Assembly (NCBI RefSeq): GCF_036347055.1
Contig: NZ_CP108882.1
Coordinates: forward strand, 3,353,501-3,417,500
Length of the DNA: 64,000 nt
Reading direction: 5' to 3'
From: Streptomyces sp. NBC_00820
Lineage (GTDB): Bacteria > Actinomycetota > Actinomycetes > Streptomycetales > Streptomycetaceae
Positions within the stretch are counted from its first letter, which is position 1. Each line of letters starts with the position of its first letter. The position numbers and the translations under genes were made by a program. Below the pieces are notes generated by a model. That model had not been told where the DNA came from and ran no database searches. It was given only the letters and a program-made list of their open reading frames with translations. Shown in pieces: positions 1 to 8,752 of the stretch.

Positions 1-1112
1 ACGGCGGTCGGGTCCGCGGCGCCGGCGCCGGTGTTCGGCAGCATCGCGGTCGGGTCCGCCGCGCCGGCGGGTCCGGAGGTGTGCGGCAGGAAGCTGGTCA
101 CCGCGTTCGGGTCGTGGGCGCCGTACGCCCCCTGCGGCCCGTTCACGGGCAGTACCTGCGTGGGGTCGGCGGCGCCGGGGACGCCCGGGACGGCGGCCGG
201 GGCCGGGTCGGGGGCGAGCAGGGCGCCGACGCCCTCGGCGGCCGCGATCTGGGCGGCGTTCGCGTGCACGCCGACGCCCTCGGCGACCACGCGCAGGGCG
301 CGCGCGAGGTTCTCCGCGCTGGGCCGCTCCCCGGGGTTCTTGCGCAGGCAGCGCTCTATGACCGTCCACAGCGGGTCGGGGACGGTGGAGGGGCGGCGCG
401 GTTCGGCGCTCAGGTGCTGGTGCAGCACCTCGAGGGCGGTGGCGCCGGCGAACGGCGGGCGGCCGGTGACCAGTTCGTACAGCAGGATGCCGGCGCCGTA
501 GATGTCGACGGCGGAGGTCTGCGGGCGGCCCTCGGCGGACTCGGGCGCGACGTAGGCGGGGGTGCCCACGAACTCCTGGGTGCGGGTCAGGCCCGGGGAG
601 TCGGCGAGGCGGGCGATGCCGAAGTCGGTCAGCAGCGGGTGCATCCGGCCGTCGTACTGCGTGAGCAGCACGTTGGCGGGCTTCAGGTCGCGGTGGACGA
701 CGCCGTCGGCGTGGCTCGCGGCGAGCGCGTCGGCGACCTGGGCGGTGAGCAGGGCCGCGGCGACCGGGGTGAAGGGGCCGTTCTCGCGCAGGTAGCGGTG
801 CAGGTCGGGGCCCTCGACGAGGTCCATGACCAGCGCCAGTAGATCGCCCTCGACGACCAGGTCGCGGACCCGGACGATGTTGGGGTGGGTGAGCCGCAGC
901 AGGACGGAGCGCTCGCGCAGGAAGCGCATCACGATGTCCGGGTCGCTCGCCAGCTCCTCCTTGAGGACCTTGATCGCGACCGTCTCGCCGGGCTGGCCGG
1001 CCACGGCCGCCTCGGCTCCCGCCGTCTCGCGCTGGCGGGCACGCCAGACGGTGCCCGTGGCGCCGCGTCCGAGCGGCTCCTCGAGCAGGTACTTGCTGCC
1101 GACTGGCCGCAC
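1..1112 (-). CDS. Eukaryotic-type Ser/Thr protein kinase (C-terminus cut by window edge)
   Basis: Transfers phosphate from ATP to Ser/Thr of target proteins. The kinase domain fills roughly residues 8-270: a glycine loop LGRGATGTV near 14-22, the catalytic lysine in VAIK (Lys48), HRDLKPAN with catalytic Asp142, then DFG and APE motifs. After it comes a Pro/Ala/Gly-rich linker in which AADPTA/LPNTG-like units recur. No membrane segment is seen, but the true C-terminus lies outside the window. I chose the GTG at 1112 because a GGGAG Shine-Dalgarno lies just upstream and the kinase fold starts a few residues later. It is transcribed divergently from the FHA protein gene, and FHA domains bind phosphothreonine, so the neighbour is an obvious candidate substrate or reader (inference). 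It resembles the PkaA/PkaB type of Streptomyces kinase, but I cannot assign which. Confidence 0.93.
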   Translation of the reverse strand, partial: MRPVGSKYLLEEPLGRGATGTVWRARQRETAGAEAAVAGQPGETVAIKVLKEELASDPDIVMRFLRERSVLLRLTHPNIVRVRDLVVEGDLLALVMDLVEGPDLHRYLRENGPFTPVAAALLTAQVADALAASHADGVVHRDLKPANVLLTQYDGRMHPLLTDFGIARLADSPGLTRTQEFVGTPAYVAPESAEGRPQTSAVDIYGAGILLYELVTGRPPFAGATALEVLHQHLSAEPRRPSTVPDPLWTVIERCLRKNPGERPSAENLARALRVVAEGVGVHANAAQIAAAEGVGALLAPDPAPAAVPGVPGAADPTQVLPVNGPQGAYGAHDPNAVTSFLPHTSGPAGAADPTAMLPNTGAGAADPTA

Positions 1113-1474
1113 ACGTGCTCCCTGCTGCTTCGTGGCTGCTTGCTTGGCTGCTCGCTCGCCTGTCTCCGGGTGTTCCGATCCACTGTAGTGCCGCCCCCCA
1201 CGGCAGTACGTAGACGTTCCCGTCCATGTTCGAAGGAAAGACGCTCGCCTCGGTCGCCTGGTTGCCGGTTCCCGGACGTGACCGATCTCAACTGATCACC
1301 GTCGCGGCACTGGTCAGGCACTTTTGGGGGCAGAGCCGACCAATCAAGATCACTTGGTGCCCGGCCGGGGGCGGACTGTCGGTGACAGGTGCGAGGATGC
1401 GTCCAGTACTGGCCGACGTGCTCGGGGTGGGGTGGGGCAAGTCCGCGCCCGCGCAGAAGGGACCGCTGACGGCG
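1113..1474. other. Divergent intergenic region between kinase and FHA gene
   Basis: This 362-bp gap separates the kinase and FHA starts and must hold both promoters. A small interrupted palindrome CACTGTAGTG lies at 1181-1190. An open frame continues upstream from the FHA gene to 1226, but it reads through the region expected to be promoter and has no domain, so I do not treat it as coding. I see no other convincing element. Confidence 0.5.
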
Positions 1475-4400
1475 ATGCAGATCCGGCTGACCGTCGTAGA
1501 TCCGCTGGGACCTTCCCCGCAGCGAGGCCGCGCCGCGAGCCGTGACGTGCTGGTCACCGCGCCCGTGGGCACGGACCTGGCCGCGGTGGCGTCGGCGCTG
1601 GCCGCGGCGGTCACCGGGGAGGGCGGCGCGGGCCGGGATTCCGGTGGCGCGCCGGTGGTCCTGTACGCGGGCACGGAGCGGCTGGACGCCAGGCGCCGCA
1701 CCCTGGGCGAGCCCCCGCTGGTCGACGGCGCGGTGCTGTCGCTGGGCGCCCCGGCGGCCCTCGAACCGCATCCCGAGCTGGACGACGCCCCGACCCAGCT
1801 GCACGTGATCGCCGGCCCGGACGCCGGCGGGGTCCACCTGCTGCACGGCGGCCGCATCACCGTCGGCCGCTCCGCCGACGCCGACGTACCCCTGGACGAC
1901 CTCGACGTCTCCCGCCTCCACTGCGCCGTCACCGTCGCCCCCGACGGCCACGTCACCGTCACCGACCTCGGCTCCACCAACGGCACGACCCTCGACGGCA
2001 CCCGCGTCACCGACCGGCCCCTGCGCTTCCCGCCGGGCGCCCTGCTGAGGATCGGCGAATCCGCCCTGCGTGTGACGCCGTCCGGGGGACCCGCGGCCCG
2101 GGTGCGGACGGTGCCGGACGGAGAGGGGTACGTGCGCGTGCCTCTCGGCGTCGAGGGTGCCGGGGACGCGGGCGTCCCGGGGACGGCCGCAGGACCCGGC
2201 GGCGACAGTGCGCCGGGCGCGGCGAACCCGGCCGCGTACGCGCGCGCGGGCCGCGTGGACTCCGCCCCGGACACGGCGTACGGCGCGCGCGCCGGCTCCG
2301 CTCCTGCGGCGGCCTCCGGCTCCCTCGACGGGCCGACCCACCACGCGTACGGCACCGGCGCCTGGGGCCCCGCGGACGCGGGGGCCCACGAACACCGGCG
2401 CGGGGAGCGGCCGGCGGTACCCGGCCAGGCCGGGGCACCGGGGATCGAGAGCCACGGCCCGGGCGCGGGCTCGCCCGGCCGGGCCGCCGGCACCGGGGCG
2501 GGCACGGCTTCCGCCGACCGGACCACGAGCGGCTACGGCGCCGGTGAGCCGGGGGGCGGCCCCTGGGCGGCCGGGGACCGCGGTCCGGCCGCGGCCGCCG
2601 GAGCGCGGCTCTACGACAGGCGCGGTCAGGGCTCCGCCGGCAGGAGCGCGGACGCGGGGCACCCCGCGCCCGGCACGCCCGGCACGCCCGACGACGGCGC
2701 GTGGCCGCGTGCCGCGGCGGCCTCCGGTACCGGCACCGGGCACGCGGACGCGGGCCTCCCCCACGCGCCCCACGCGCCCCGCACGCCCGACGACGAGGCC
2801 TGGGGCCGCGGAACTCCCGGCCCGGCCGGCCAGGTCACCGGCAGAAACCCCACGGACGCGGACCTCTACGGGACCGGCACGTCCGGCGCTGCGGCGCGGC
2901 CGTACCGGGTGCCCGGCTCCGACTCCGGTTCCGCTTCCGCTTCCGCTTCCGGCGGGTACCCGGAGGCCGGCCGCCCCGGATCCCGTGGCCTCGACGGCGG
3001 GGCGTGGTCCGCCCACGACACCCACGCGGGGCGCCAGGGCGTAGGCGGCGATGGCGGGACGGCCGAGGGCGGACACCCCGGTACGACGACTCACGACGCG
3101 CTGCCGGACGAGGGCACGCGCGCGGGCGGCCGCAAGGGCACGCCCGTCCGGGGCACCGACGTTCCCCCGGGCGCCCGGCGCCGGGGCGGCCTCGGGGCAT
3201 GGGCGCGCAGGCTGGCCGGCGGGCGCGCCGGGCAGCCCCCGGCCGGCCCGGACGCGTACGCCGAGACCGCCAAAACGCCCGGTACCCCGGCGCCCGGGGT
3301 GCCGCAGCGGCCCGACACCTGGCCGGATCCCGCCGCACTGCTGCTGACGGCACTGGGGCCGGGCCCCCGGCTGTGGGAGCGCGGTCAGGGCCACCCGGAG
3401 GCGCTGACCGTACGGCTCGGCACCGCCGACCGGACCGCGCCGGACGGCTCCGGACCGTTGCCCGCGGTGCCGGTGACCGCCGCGCTGCGCGAGGCCGGGG
3501 CACTGGGCCTGGCCGGTCCGCGCCCCCGGCTGTCGGGGCTGGCCCGCGCGGTGCTGGCCCAGCTCGCCGCGCTGCACTCCCCCGACCTGCTGGAGATCGT
3601 GCTGATCAGCGCGGACCGTTCCCGCCCGGTCGAGGAGCGCACGGCCGAGTGGTCCTGGCTGGGCTGGCTCCCGCACGTCCGTCCCGGACGTGGCCAGGAC
3701 TGCCGCCTGCTGCTGGCCTACGACCGCGAACAGGCGGCGGCACGCGTGGAGGAGCTCCTGCGCCGGGTGGAGGACCACGCGGCGGCGGGCCTCGGCGCGG
3801 CCCGGCCGTCCCCGGCGCGGACGGCCCCGGTCTCCCGTTCCCCTTACGCGTCCCCTTCTTCTTCGCCTGCCTCGGGTTCCTCTTCGCCGGCCTCGGGTTC
3901 TTCCCGCTCCGCCGAGTCCTTCCCCGGTCCCGTGACCGCCGCGCACCGCCCGTCCTGGGTCAGGGAGGGTGCCGAGCCGAGCGGCATCGGCGGTTTCCCG
4001 GGGCCGTACACCGTCGTCGTCCTGGACGGCGACCCGGGCGGGGCCGGGCTGCGGGAAGCCCTCGCGCGGCTGGCCGTGGCGGGGCCCCGGGCCGGTGTCC
4101 ACGTCGTGTGCCTCGCCGAGACCACGGCCACCCTGCCCACTCCGGCCCCCTCCGCCGCTTCCCCCGCCGCCTCCGGCGCCTCCCCGGCGCCCCCGTCGGC
4201 GTCCGCTTCCCCCGACCCGTCGGTGACGGAGGCGTACGAGGCGGCCTGCGCGGTCACGCCGACCTTCCGGCACTGCGGTGCCGTGGCGCTGCTCGGCGGG
4301 GACGTCGCGAGCGTGCTGCACCTGATGCGGGTGGCGCCGACCGGTCCCGTCGGCACGGGCACGCTCGCCGCCGTGGACGCCGTCTCCGCCGCCTGGGCGG

Positions 4401-5641
4401 AGCGGTTCGCGCGGGCACTGGCACCGCTGCGCCCGGACGGTCCCGGCGAGCGGCACGCGCGCGCGACCGTGCCTCTGCCCCTGTCGGCGCGGCTGCTGGA
4501 GGAACTGGGGCTGGCCCGGGCCACCCCGGCGTCGCTGATGGCCCGCTGGGCGGACGCGGCCGACGACACGGAGTCGCTGGGCGGCCGGGCCCGGACGGTG
4601 CTCGGTGCCGGGGCGCGTGGCCCGCTCACCGCCGACCTGGTGGCCGACGGCCCGCACCTGCTGATCGAGGGACCGGCCGGCAGCGGCCGTACCGAACTGC
4701 TGCGGGCCCTGGTCGCCTCGCTGGCCGCCGCCGAACGGCCCGACCGGCTGAGCATCGTGCTGATCGACGGCCGGGACGGCGTCGGCACGGGCGCGGGGCG
4801 CGGCGAGGGGCTGCGCGTCTGCACGGACATCCCCCATGTGACGACGCATCTCATCGCCAACGACCCGGTCCGCATGCGGGAGTTCGCGCAGTCCCTGAGC
4901 GCCGAGCTGAAGCGGCGGACCGAGCTGGTGGGCCTCACGGACTTCGCCCAGTGGCACGCCGGACGCGAGGTGTCGGGCCGTATCGTCGCGCAGCGCTCCC
5001 CGGGCGGACGCCCGGCCGTGCCGGGGTCGGCGTCCGGGGGCGGGAACGGCGACATAGACGCGCCGCCGAGCTCCACGCTGCGGCTGCGGCCGCGTGCCGC
5101 CGCCCGGCAGCACACCGAGGCGGCGCCGCCGCTGCCCCGGCTCGTGGTGGTCGTGGACGACCTGGACGCGCTGGTCTCGCCCGCGCTGGGCTCGACGGGC
5201 CGGCCCGCCGCCGGTTCGGTGATGCGCGCGCTGGAGGCGGTGGCCCGGGAGGGCGAGCGGCTCGGTGTGCACCTGGTGGCGGCGGCCGGGACGGGCGGTC
5301 GTACGGCGGAGACGGAACCGGCCCGGCAGGCCACCTTGCGGGTGACGCTCGACGCGCCGTCCCCGGGTCCGGAGGAACCGGCGCCGGGGCGGGGCGTGCT
5401 GACGCACCCGGACGGGCGGACCGTGGGCTTCCAGGGCGGCCGGGTGACGGGCCGTATCCCGCGCACCGCGACCCAGCGGCCCACCGTGCTCGCGCTGGAG
5501 TGGGAGCGGACGGGCGACCCGCCGGCCCGCCGGCCGGTGCGGGAGCTGGGCAACGGCCCCACCGACCTGGCGCTGCTGGCGAGCGCGGTGCAGCGGGCGG
5601 CCCGGGAGGTGTCGGCGGCGGAGGTGCCCTCTCTGCTCTGA
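1475..5641 (+). CDS. FHA domain protein with FtsK/SpoIIIE (EccC-like) ATPase-type domain
   Basis: A 1388-residue cytoplasmic-looking protein. The first ~95 residues look like a ubiquitin-like or EccD/EsaB-like fold. An FHA domain follows near residues 110-200, with GRS, SRLHC and LGSTNGT motifs that bind phosphothreonine in this family. About 400 residues of Gly/Pro/Ala/Asp-rich low-complexity linker come next. The C-terminal half has the layout of FtsK/SpoIIIE-type ATPases such as EccC: a degenerate first module, then a second with GPAGSGRTE near residue 1066 and a Walker B VVVVDDLDAL near 1225. The Walker A lysine is arginine, so ATP hydrolysis may be weak or lost. The ATG at 1475 is chosen because it begins a folded segment and AGAAGGGA lies upstream. 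The gene diverges from a Ser/Thr kinase. Its function is unknown, and a type VII secretion-like or phospho-dependent regulatory role is inference. Confidence 0.85.
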   Translation: MQIRLTVVDPLGPSPQRGRAASRDVLVTAPVGTDLAAVASALAAAVTGEGGAGRDSGGAPVVLYAGTERLDARRRTLGEPPLVDGAVLSLGAPAALEPHPELDDAPTQLHVIAGPDAGGVHLLHGGRITVGRSADADVPLDDLDVSRLHCAVTVAPDGHVTVTDLGSTNGTTLDGTRVTDRPLRFPPGALLRIGESALRVTPSGGPAARVRTVPDGEGYVRVPLGVEGAGDAGVPGTAAGPGGDSAPGAANPAAYARAGRVDSAPDTAYGARAGSAPAAASGSLDGPTHHAYGTGAWGPADAGAHEHRRGERPAVPGQAGAPGIESHGPGAGSPGRAAGTGAGTASADRTTSGYGAGEPGGGPWAAGDRGPAAAAGARLYDRRGQGSAGRSADAGHPAPGTPGTPDDGAWPRAAAASGTGTGHADAGLPHAPHAPRTPDDEAWGRGTPGPAGQVTGRNPTDADLYGTGTSGAAARPYRVPGSDSGSASASASGGYPEAGRPGSRGLDGGAWSAHDTHAGRQGVGGDGGTAEGGHPGTTTHDALPDEGTRAGGRKGTPVRGTDVPPGARRRGGLGAWARRLAGGRAGQPPAGPDAYAETAKTPGTPAPGVPQRPDTWPDPAALLLTALGPGPRLWERGQGHPEALTVRLGTADRTAPDGSGPLPAVPVTAALREAGALGLAGPRPRLSGLARAVLAQLAALHSPDLLEIVLISADRSRPVEERTAEWSWLGWLPHVRPGRGQDCRLLLAYDREQAAARVEELLRRVEDHAAAGLGAARPSPARTAPVSRSPYASPSSSPASGSSSPASGSSRSAESFPGPVTAAHRPSWVREGAEPSGIGGFPGPYTVVVLDGDPGGAGLREALARLAVAGPRAGVHVVCLAETTATLPTPAPSAASPAASGASPAPPSASASPDPSVTEAYEAACAVTPTFRHCGAVALLGGDVASVLHLMRVAPTGPVGTGTLAAVDAVSAAWAERFARALAPLRPDGPGERHARATVPLPLSARLLEELGLARATPASLMARWADAADDTESLGGRARTVLGAGARGPLTADLVADGPHLLIEGPAGSGRTELLRALVASLAAAERPDRLSIVLIDGRDGVGTGAGRGEGLRVCTDIPHVTTHLIANDPVRMREFAQSLSAELKRRTELVGLTDFAQWHAGREVSGRIVAQRSPGGRPAVPGSASGGGNGDIDAPPSSTLRLRPRAAARQHTEAAPPLPRLVVVVDDLDALVSPALGSTGRPAAGSVMRALEAVAREGERLGVHLVAAAGTGGRTAETEPARQATLRVTLDAPSPGPEEPAPGRGVLTHPDGRTVGFQGGRVTGRIPRTATQRPTVLALEWERTGDPPARRPVRELGNGPTDLALLASAVQRAAREVSAAEVPSLL

Positions 5642-5831
5642 TCGACTCCCCGCTCCCCCGGCCGCTCCGGTTTTCTCCGGCATCGGCACGCATACACCCC
5701 CGATCACGAGCCGGTCACGATGACCCCCGGGACGGGGCAGGCACTCTTGCCGCCCTCGCGGGGCCCGGCGTACACCGGAGCGCACGGGACAGTGTTCTGA
5801 CGTTCAACGGAGAACGAAGAACGGGGAAGTG

Positions 5832-7208
5832 ATGCGCCGCAAGAGCAGCACCATCCGGACAGACAGGGCCGTCGCCACACTCGCCGCTCTGCTGGCGGGA
5901 GCCCTCGCGCTCACCGCCTGCTCGGGCGGTGACGACAAGAAGGACAACGGGGAGAAGGACGGCGGGACCGGCGGCTCCTCCGTCTCCCTGCCGAAGCTGG
6001 ACGGCGCCCGCCTGGAGGTCGCCGCCGTCTGGACGGGTACCGAGCAGAAGAACTTCAAGCAGGTCCTCGCGGAGTTCGAGAGGCGCACCGGCGCGAAGGT
6101 GACGTTCGTGCCCGCGCAGGACCCGATCATCAACTTCCTCGGCTCGAAGGTCGCGGGCGGCCAGCCGCCGGACGTGGCGCTGCTGCCGCAGCCGGGCGCG
6201 ATCCGGCAGGCCGTGGAGAAGAACTGGGCCAAGCCGCTCGGCGCCGAGGCGGTCAAGGAGCTGGGGAAGAACTACTCCCAGGGCTGGCAGGACATCGGCA
6301 AGGTCGACGGCAAGAGTTACGGCGTCTACTACAAGGCCGCCAACAAGTCGCTGATCTGGTACAACGCCAAGGTCTTCGAGAACGCGGGCGCCAAGGAGCC
6401 GAAGTCCTGGCCGGAGCTGTTGAGCACCGCGCAGGCGGTGTACGACTCCGGGGTCACCCCGTTCTCGGTGGGCGGTGCCGACGGCTGGACGCTGACGGAC
6501 TGGTTCGAGAACGTCTATCTGTCCCAGGCCGGCCCGGACAAGTACGACCAGCTCGCGCAGCACAAGCTCAAGTGGACCGATCCGTCGGTGAAGCAGGCCC
6601 TGACCACGCTGGCCCGGATCTGGGGCAAGAAGGACTACGTGGCGGGCGGCGCGGACGGCGCCCTGCAGACCGAGTTCCCGAACTCCGTGACGCAGACCTT
6701 CACCGGTGGCGACCAGCCGAAGGCGGCCATGGTCTACGAGGGCGACTTCGCACAGGTCAACATCGGTGACACCAAGGCGAAGGTGGGCACGGACGCGAAG
6801 GTGTTCCCGTTCCCGGCGGTGGGTGCGAACGCGCCCGTCGTCTCCGGCGGTGACGCGGCGGTGATCCTGAAGGACTCCAAGGCGGCGCAGGCGCTGGTCA
6901 CCTTCCTCGCCTCCCCGGACGCGGCGACCGTCCAGGCGAAACTGGGCGGCTATCTCTCGCCGAACAAGAACGTGCCGGTGTCGGCGTATCCGAACGAGGT
7001 GCAGCGGACGATCGCCAAGGCCCTGGTCGCGTCCGGCGACGACTTCCGCTTCGACATGTCCGACCAGGCCCCGCAGGCCTTCGGCGGCACCCCGGGCAAG
7101 GGCGAGTGGAAGGACCTCCAGGACTTCCTGAAGAACCCGAAGGACGTGGCGGGCGCCCAGGAGAAGCTGGAGAAGGACGCGGCGGCCGCGTACGGAAGCG
7201 GGAGCTGA
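5832..7208 (+). CDS. Sugar ABC transporter extracellular solute-binding lipoprotein
   Basis: Captures a sugar outside the membrane and delivers it to the two permeases encoded next. The 458-residue protein has a positively charged N-terminus, a hydrophobic signal segment and a lipobox LTAC with the lipidated Cys30. An acidic/lysine-rich tether follows, then a family 1 (MalE/UgpB-like) solute-binding fold containing YYKAANKSLIWYN and NGGAD/DGWT-type segments. I chose ATG 5832 over the adjacent GTG 5829 because GGGGAA lies at the better spacing. It begins a three-gene operon with the next start only 7 bases beyond its stop. No ATPase gene is present; in Streptomyces such importers commonly share the MsiK ATPase encoded elsewhere (family knowledge). 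The substrate cannot be read from the sequence. Confidence 0.93.
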   Translation: MRRKSSTIRTDRAVATLAALLAGALALTACSGGDDKKDNGEKDGGTGGSSVSLPKLDGARLEVAAVWTGTEQKNFKQVLAEFERRTGAKVTFVPAQDPIINFLGSKVAGGQPPDVALLPQPGAIRQAVEKNWAKPLGAEAVKELGKNYSQGWQDIGKVDGKSYGVYYKAANKSLIWYNAKVFENAGAKEPKSWPELLSTAQAVYDSGVTPFSVGGADGWTLTDWFENVYLSQAGPDKYDQLAQHKLKWTDPSVKQALTTLARIWGKKDYVAGGADGALQTEFPNSVTQTFTGGDQPKAAMVYEGDFAQVNIGDTKAKVGTDAKVFPFPAVGANAPVVSGGDAAVILKDSKAAQALVTFLASPDAATVQAKLGGYLSPNKNVPVSAYPNEVQRTIAKALVASGDDFRFDMSDQAPQAFGGTPGKGEWKDLQDFLKNPKDVAGAQEKLEKDAAAAYGSGS

Positions 7209-7215
7209 TCCGGCC

Positions 7216-8562
7216 ATGGCGTCGGCAGCGGCGGCAGGGCCCGCACCGGGCCCCGCCGCACCCCGCAAGCGCCGCGGCGGCGTGACCGGCACCCGCAGGA
7301 CGGTGGCAGCGCTGTTCCTGCTGCCGGCCCTGATCCTGCTCGGCGCGCTCGTGGTCTACCCGATCGGGTACTCACTGGTCCGCAGCTTCACCGACTCCTC
7401 CGGCGACGGATTCGCCGGGGTCGACAACTACAAGGCCCTGTTCACCGACGACGGCATCCGCACCGCCCTGAAGAACAACGTCATCTGGGTGGTGTTCGCG
7501 CCCACGGTCTCCACCGCGCTCGGCCTGGTGTTCGCGGTGCTGACCGAACGGGTGCGCTGGGGAACGGCGTTCAAGCTGGTCGTCTTCATGCCGATGGCGA
7601 TCTCGATGCTGGCGGCCGGGATCATCTTCCGGCTGGTGTACGACCAGGACCCGGACAAGGGGGTCGCCAACGCGGTGTGGGTGGGCGTGCACGACACGTT
7701 CGCGCAGGCGTCGGCGTTCCCGAAGGCGCACCCGGGCCGCGAGTCGCCGCTGGGCCCCGCTCAGGGCGGCTTCCTCACCAAGGACCCCGTCCGCGCCGGG
7801 CGTCCCGTCACCCTGCCGCTGGTCGGCGTGGCCCCCGACCGGATGCCCGACAGCGCGAGGAAGGCGGTGGCCGCCCGGCCCGAGCCGGGGAAGGTCACCG
7901 GCACGGCCTGGCAGGACTTCACCCGCGGCAAGGGCGTCGGCAGGCTCGGCATGCCCGACGCGTCCGAGCTGGGCTACGCCGGTATGCGGATCGAGGCGGT
8001 GAAGGACGGCGAGGTGGTGGCCTCCACGAAGGCCGCCGACGACGGCACCTTCACGCTGCCCGCCGCCGCCGACGGTGCCTGGCTGCGCCTGCCGGCGAGC
8101 AACTTCACGGAGCCGTACAACGGCGTCGACTGGCTCGGCCCGGCGCTGGTCACCCCGGCCGTCATCGGGTCGTACGTCTGGATGTGGGCGGGCTTCGCGA
8201 TGGTGCTGATCGCGGCGGGGCTCGCGAGTGTGCCGCGGGAACTGCTGGAGGCCGCACGGGTGGACGGGGCCACCGAGTGGCAGGTGTTCCGCAAGGTCAC
8301 CGTCCCGCTGCTGGCGCCGGTGCTCGCGGTCGTCACCGTCACACTGATGATCAACGTGCTGAAGGTGTTCGACCTCGTCTACATCATCGCCCCCGGCTCC
8401 TCCCAGGACGACGCGAACGTGCTGGCGCTGGAGCTGTACCGCAAGGGCTTCGCGGAGGGCCGACCGGGCGTCGCGAGCGCCATCGCGGTGCTCCTGCTGC
8501 TGCTGGTGATCCCGGTGATGCTGTTCAACATGCGCAGGCTCAGGCGGGAGGTGCGGCGATGA
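7216..8562 (+). CDS. Sugar ABC transporter permease (MalF-type) with inserted extracellular domain
   Basis: Inner-membrane permease for the preceding binding protein, 448 residues, longer than the ~300 usual for this family. The first transmembrane segments run to about residue 140. A ~160-residue hydrophilic insertion follows (about residues 150-305), with a repeat-like stretch EAVKDGEVVASTKAADDGTF resembling a carboxypeptidase-regulatory or Ig-like beta fold. The rest is a normal permease core with the EAA loop ELLEAARVDGATEWQVF that contacts the ATPase. Its stop overlaps an ATG in the ATGA manner. The 3' 37 bases are the repeated unit described at 8527-8753. Start ATG 7216 follows the binding-protein gene closely. 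Confidence 0.92.
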   Translation: MASAAAAGPAPGPAAPRKRRGGVTGTRRTVAALFLLPALILLGALVVYPIGYSLVRSFTDSSGDGFAGVDNYKALFTDDGIRTALKNNVIWVVFAPTVSTALGLVFAVLTERVRWGTAFKLVVFMPMAISMLAAGIIFRLVYDQDPDKGVANAVWVGVHDTFAQASAFPKAHPGRESPLGPAQGGFLTKDPVRAGRPVTLPLVGVAPDRMPDSARKAVAARPEPGKVTGTAWQDFTRGKGVGRLGMPDASELGYAGMRIEAVKDGEVVASTKAADDGTFTLPAAADGAWLRLPASNFTEPYNGVDWLGPALVTPAVIGSYVWMWAGFAMVLIAAGLASVPRELLEAARVDGATEWQVFRKVTVPLLAPVLAVVTVTLMINVLKVFDLVYIIAPGSSQDDANVLALELYRKGFAEGRPGVASAIAVLLLLLVIPVMLFNMRRLRREVRR

Positions 8563-8657
8563 CAGCACGCGCGCCTCACGACGGCTGGGGGTCCGGGGGT
8601 CGCCCCCCGGGAGAACGCAGCAACATGCGCAGGCTCAGGCGGGAGGTGCGGCGATGA
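8559..8657 (+). CDS. Translationally coupled 32-residue mini-ORF, copy 1
   Basis: It starts at the ATG overlapping the permease-1 stop (ATGA) and has its own GGGAGG at 8546-8551. The product would begin MTARAPHDGWGSGGRPP and end RRLRREVRR, the same C-terminus as permease 1. It arises from the 95-bp tandem repeat. It may be translated simply because ribosomes re-initiate here. No function is recognised, and it may only carry ribosomes through the inserted DNA. Confidence 0.4.
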   Translation: MTARAPHDGWGSGGRPPGERSNMRRLRREVRR

Positions 8658-8752
8658 CAGCACGCGCGCCTCACGACGGCTGGGGGTACGGGGGTCGCCC
8701 CCCGGGAGAACGCAGCAACATGCGCAGGCTCAGGCGGGAGGTGCGGCGATGA
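8654..8752 (+). CDS. Translationally coupled 32-residue mini-ORF, copy 2
   Basis: Second copy of the repeat-encoded mini-ORF, again overlapping the previous stop by four bases and preceded by GGGAGG at 8641-8646. It differs from copy 1 only by Ser to Tyr at residue 12. Its stop overlaps the ATG of permease 2 at 8749. Expression is plausible, but function is not evident. Confidence 0.4.
   Translation: MTARAPHDGWGYGGRPPGERSNMRRLRREVRR

Noticed and set aside
2157..3044. Arg/Pro/Thr-rich frame inside the FHA gene linker
   Set aside because: Alternative frame of a low-complexity coding stretch, with no independent ribosome site.
929..5785. 1618-residue open frame on the minus strand opposite the FHA gene
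   Set aside because: Arg/Gly/Pro-rich low-complexity shadow frame caused by high GC3 on the plus strand. No domain, and it overlaps two well-supported genes.
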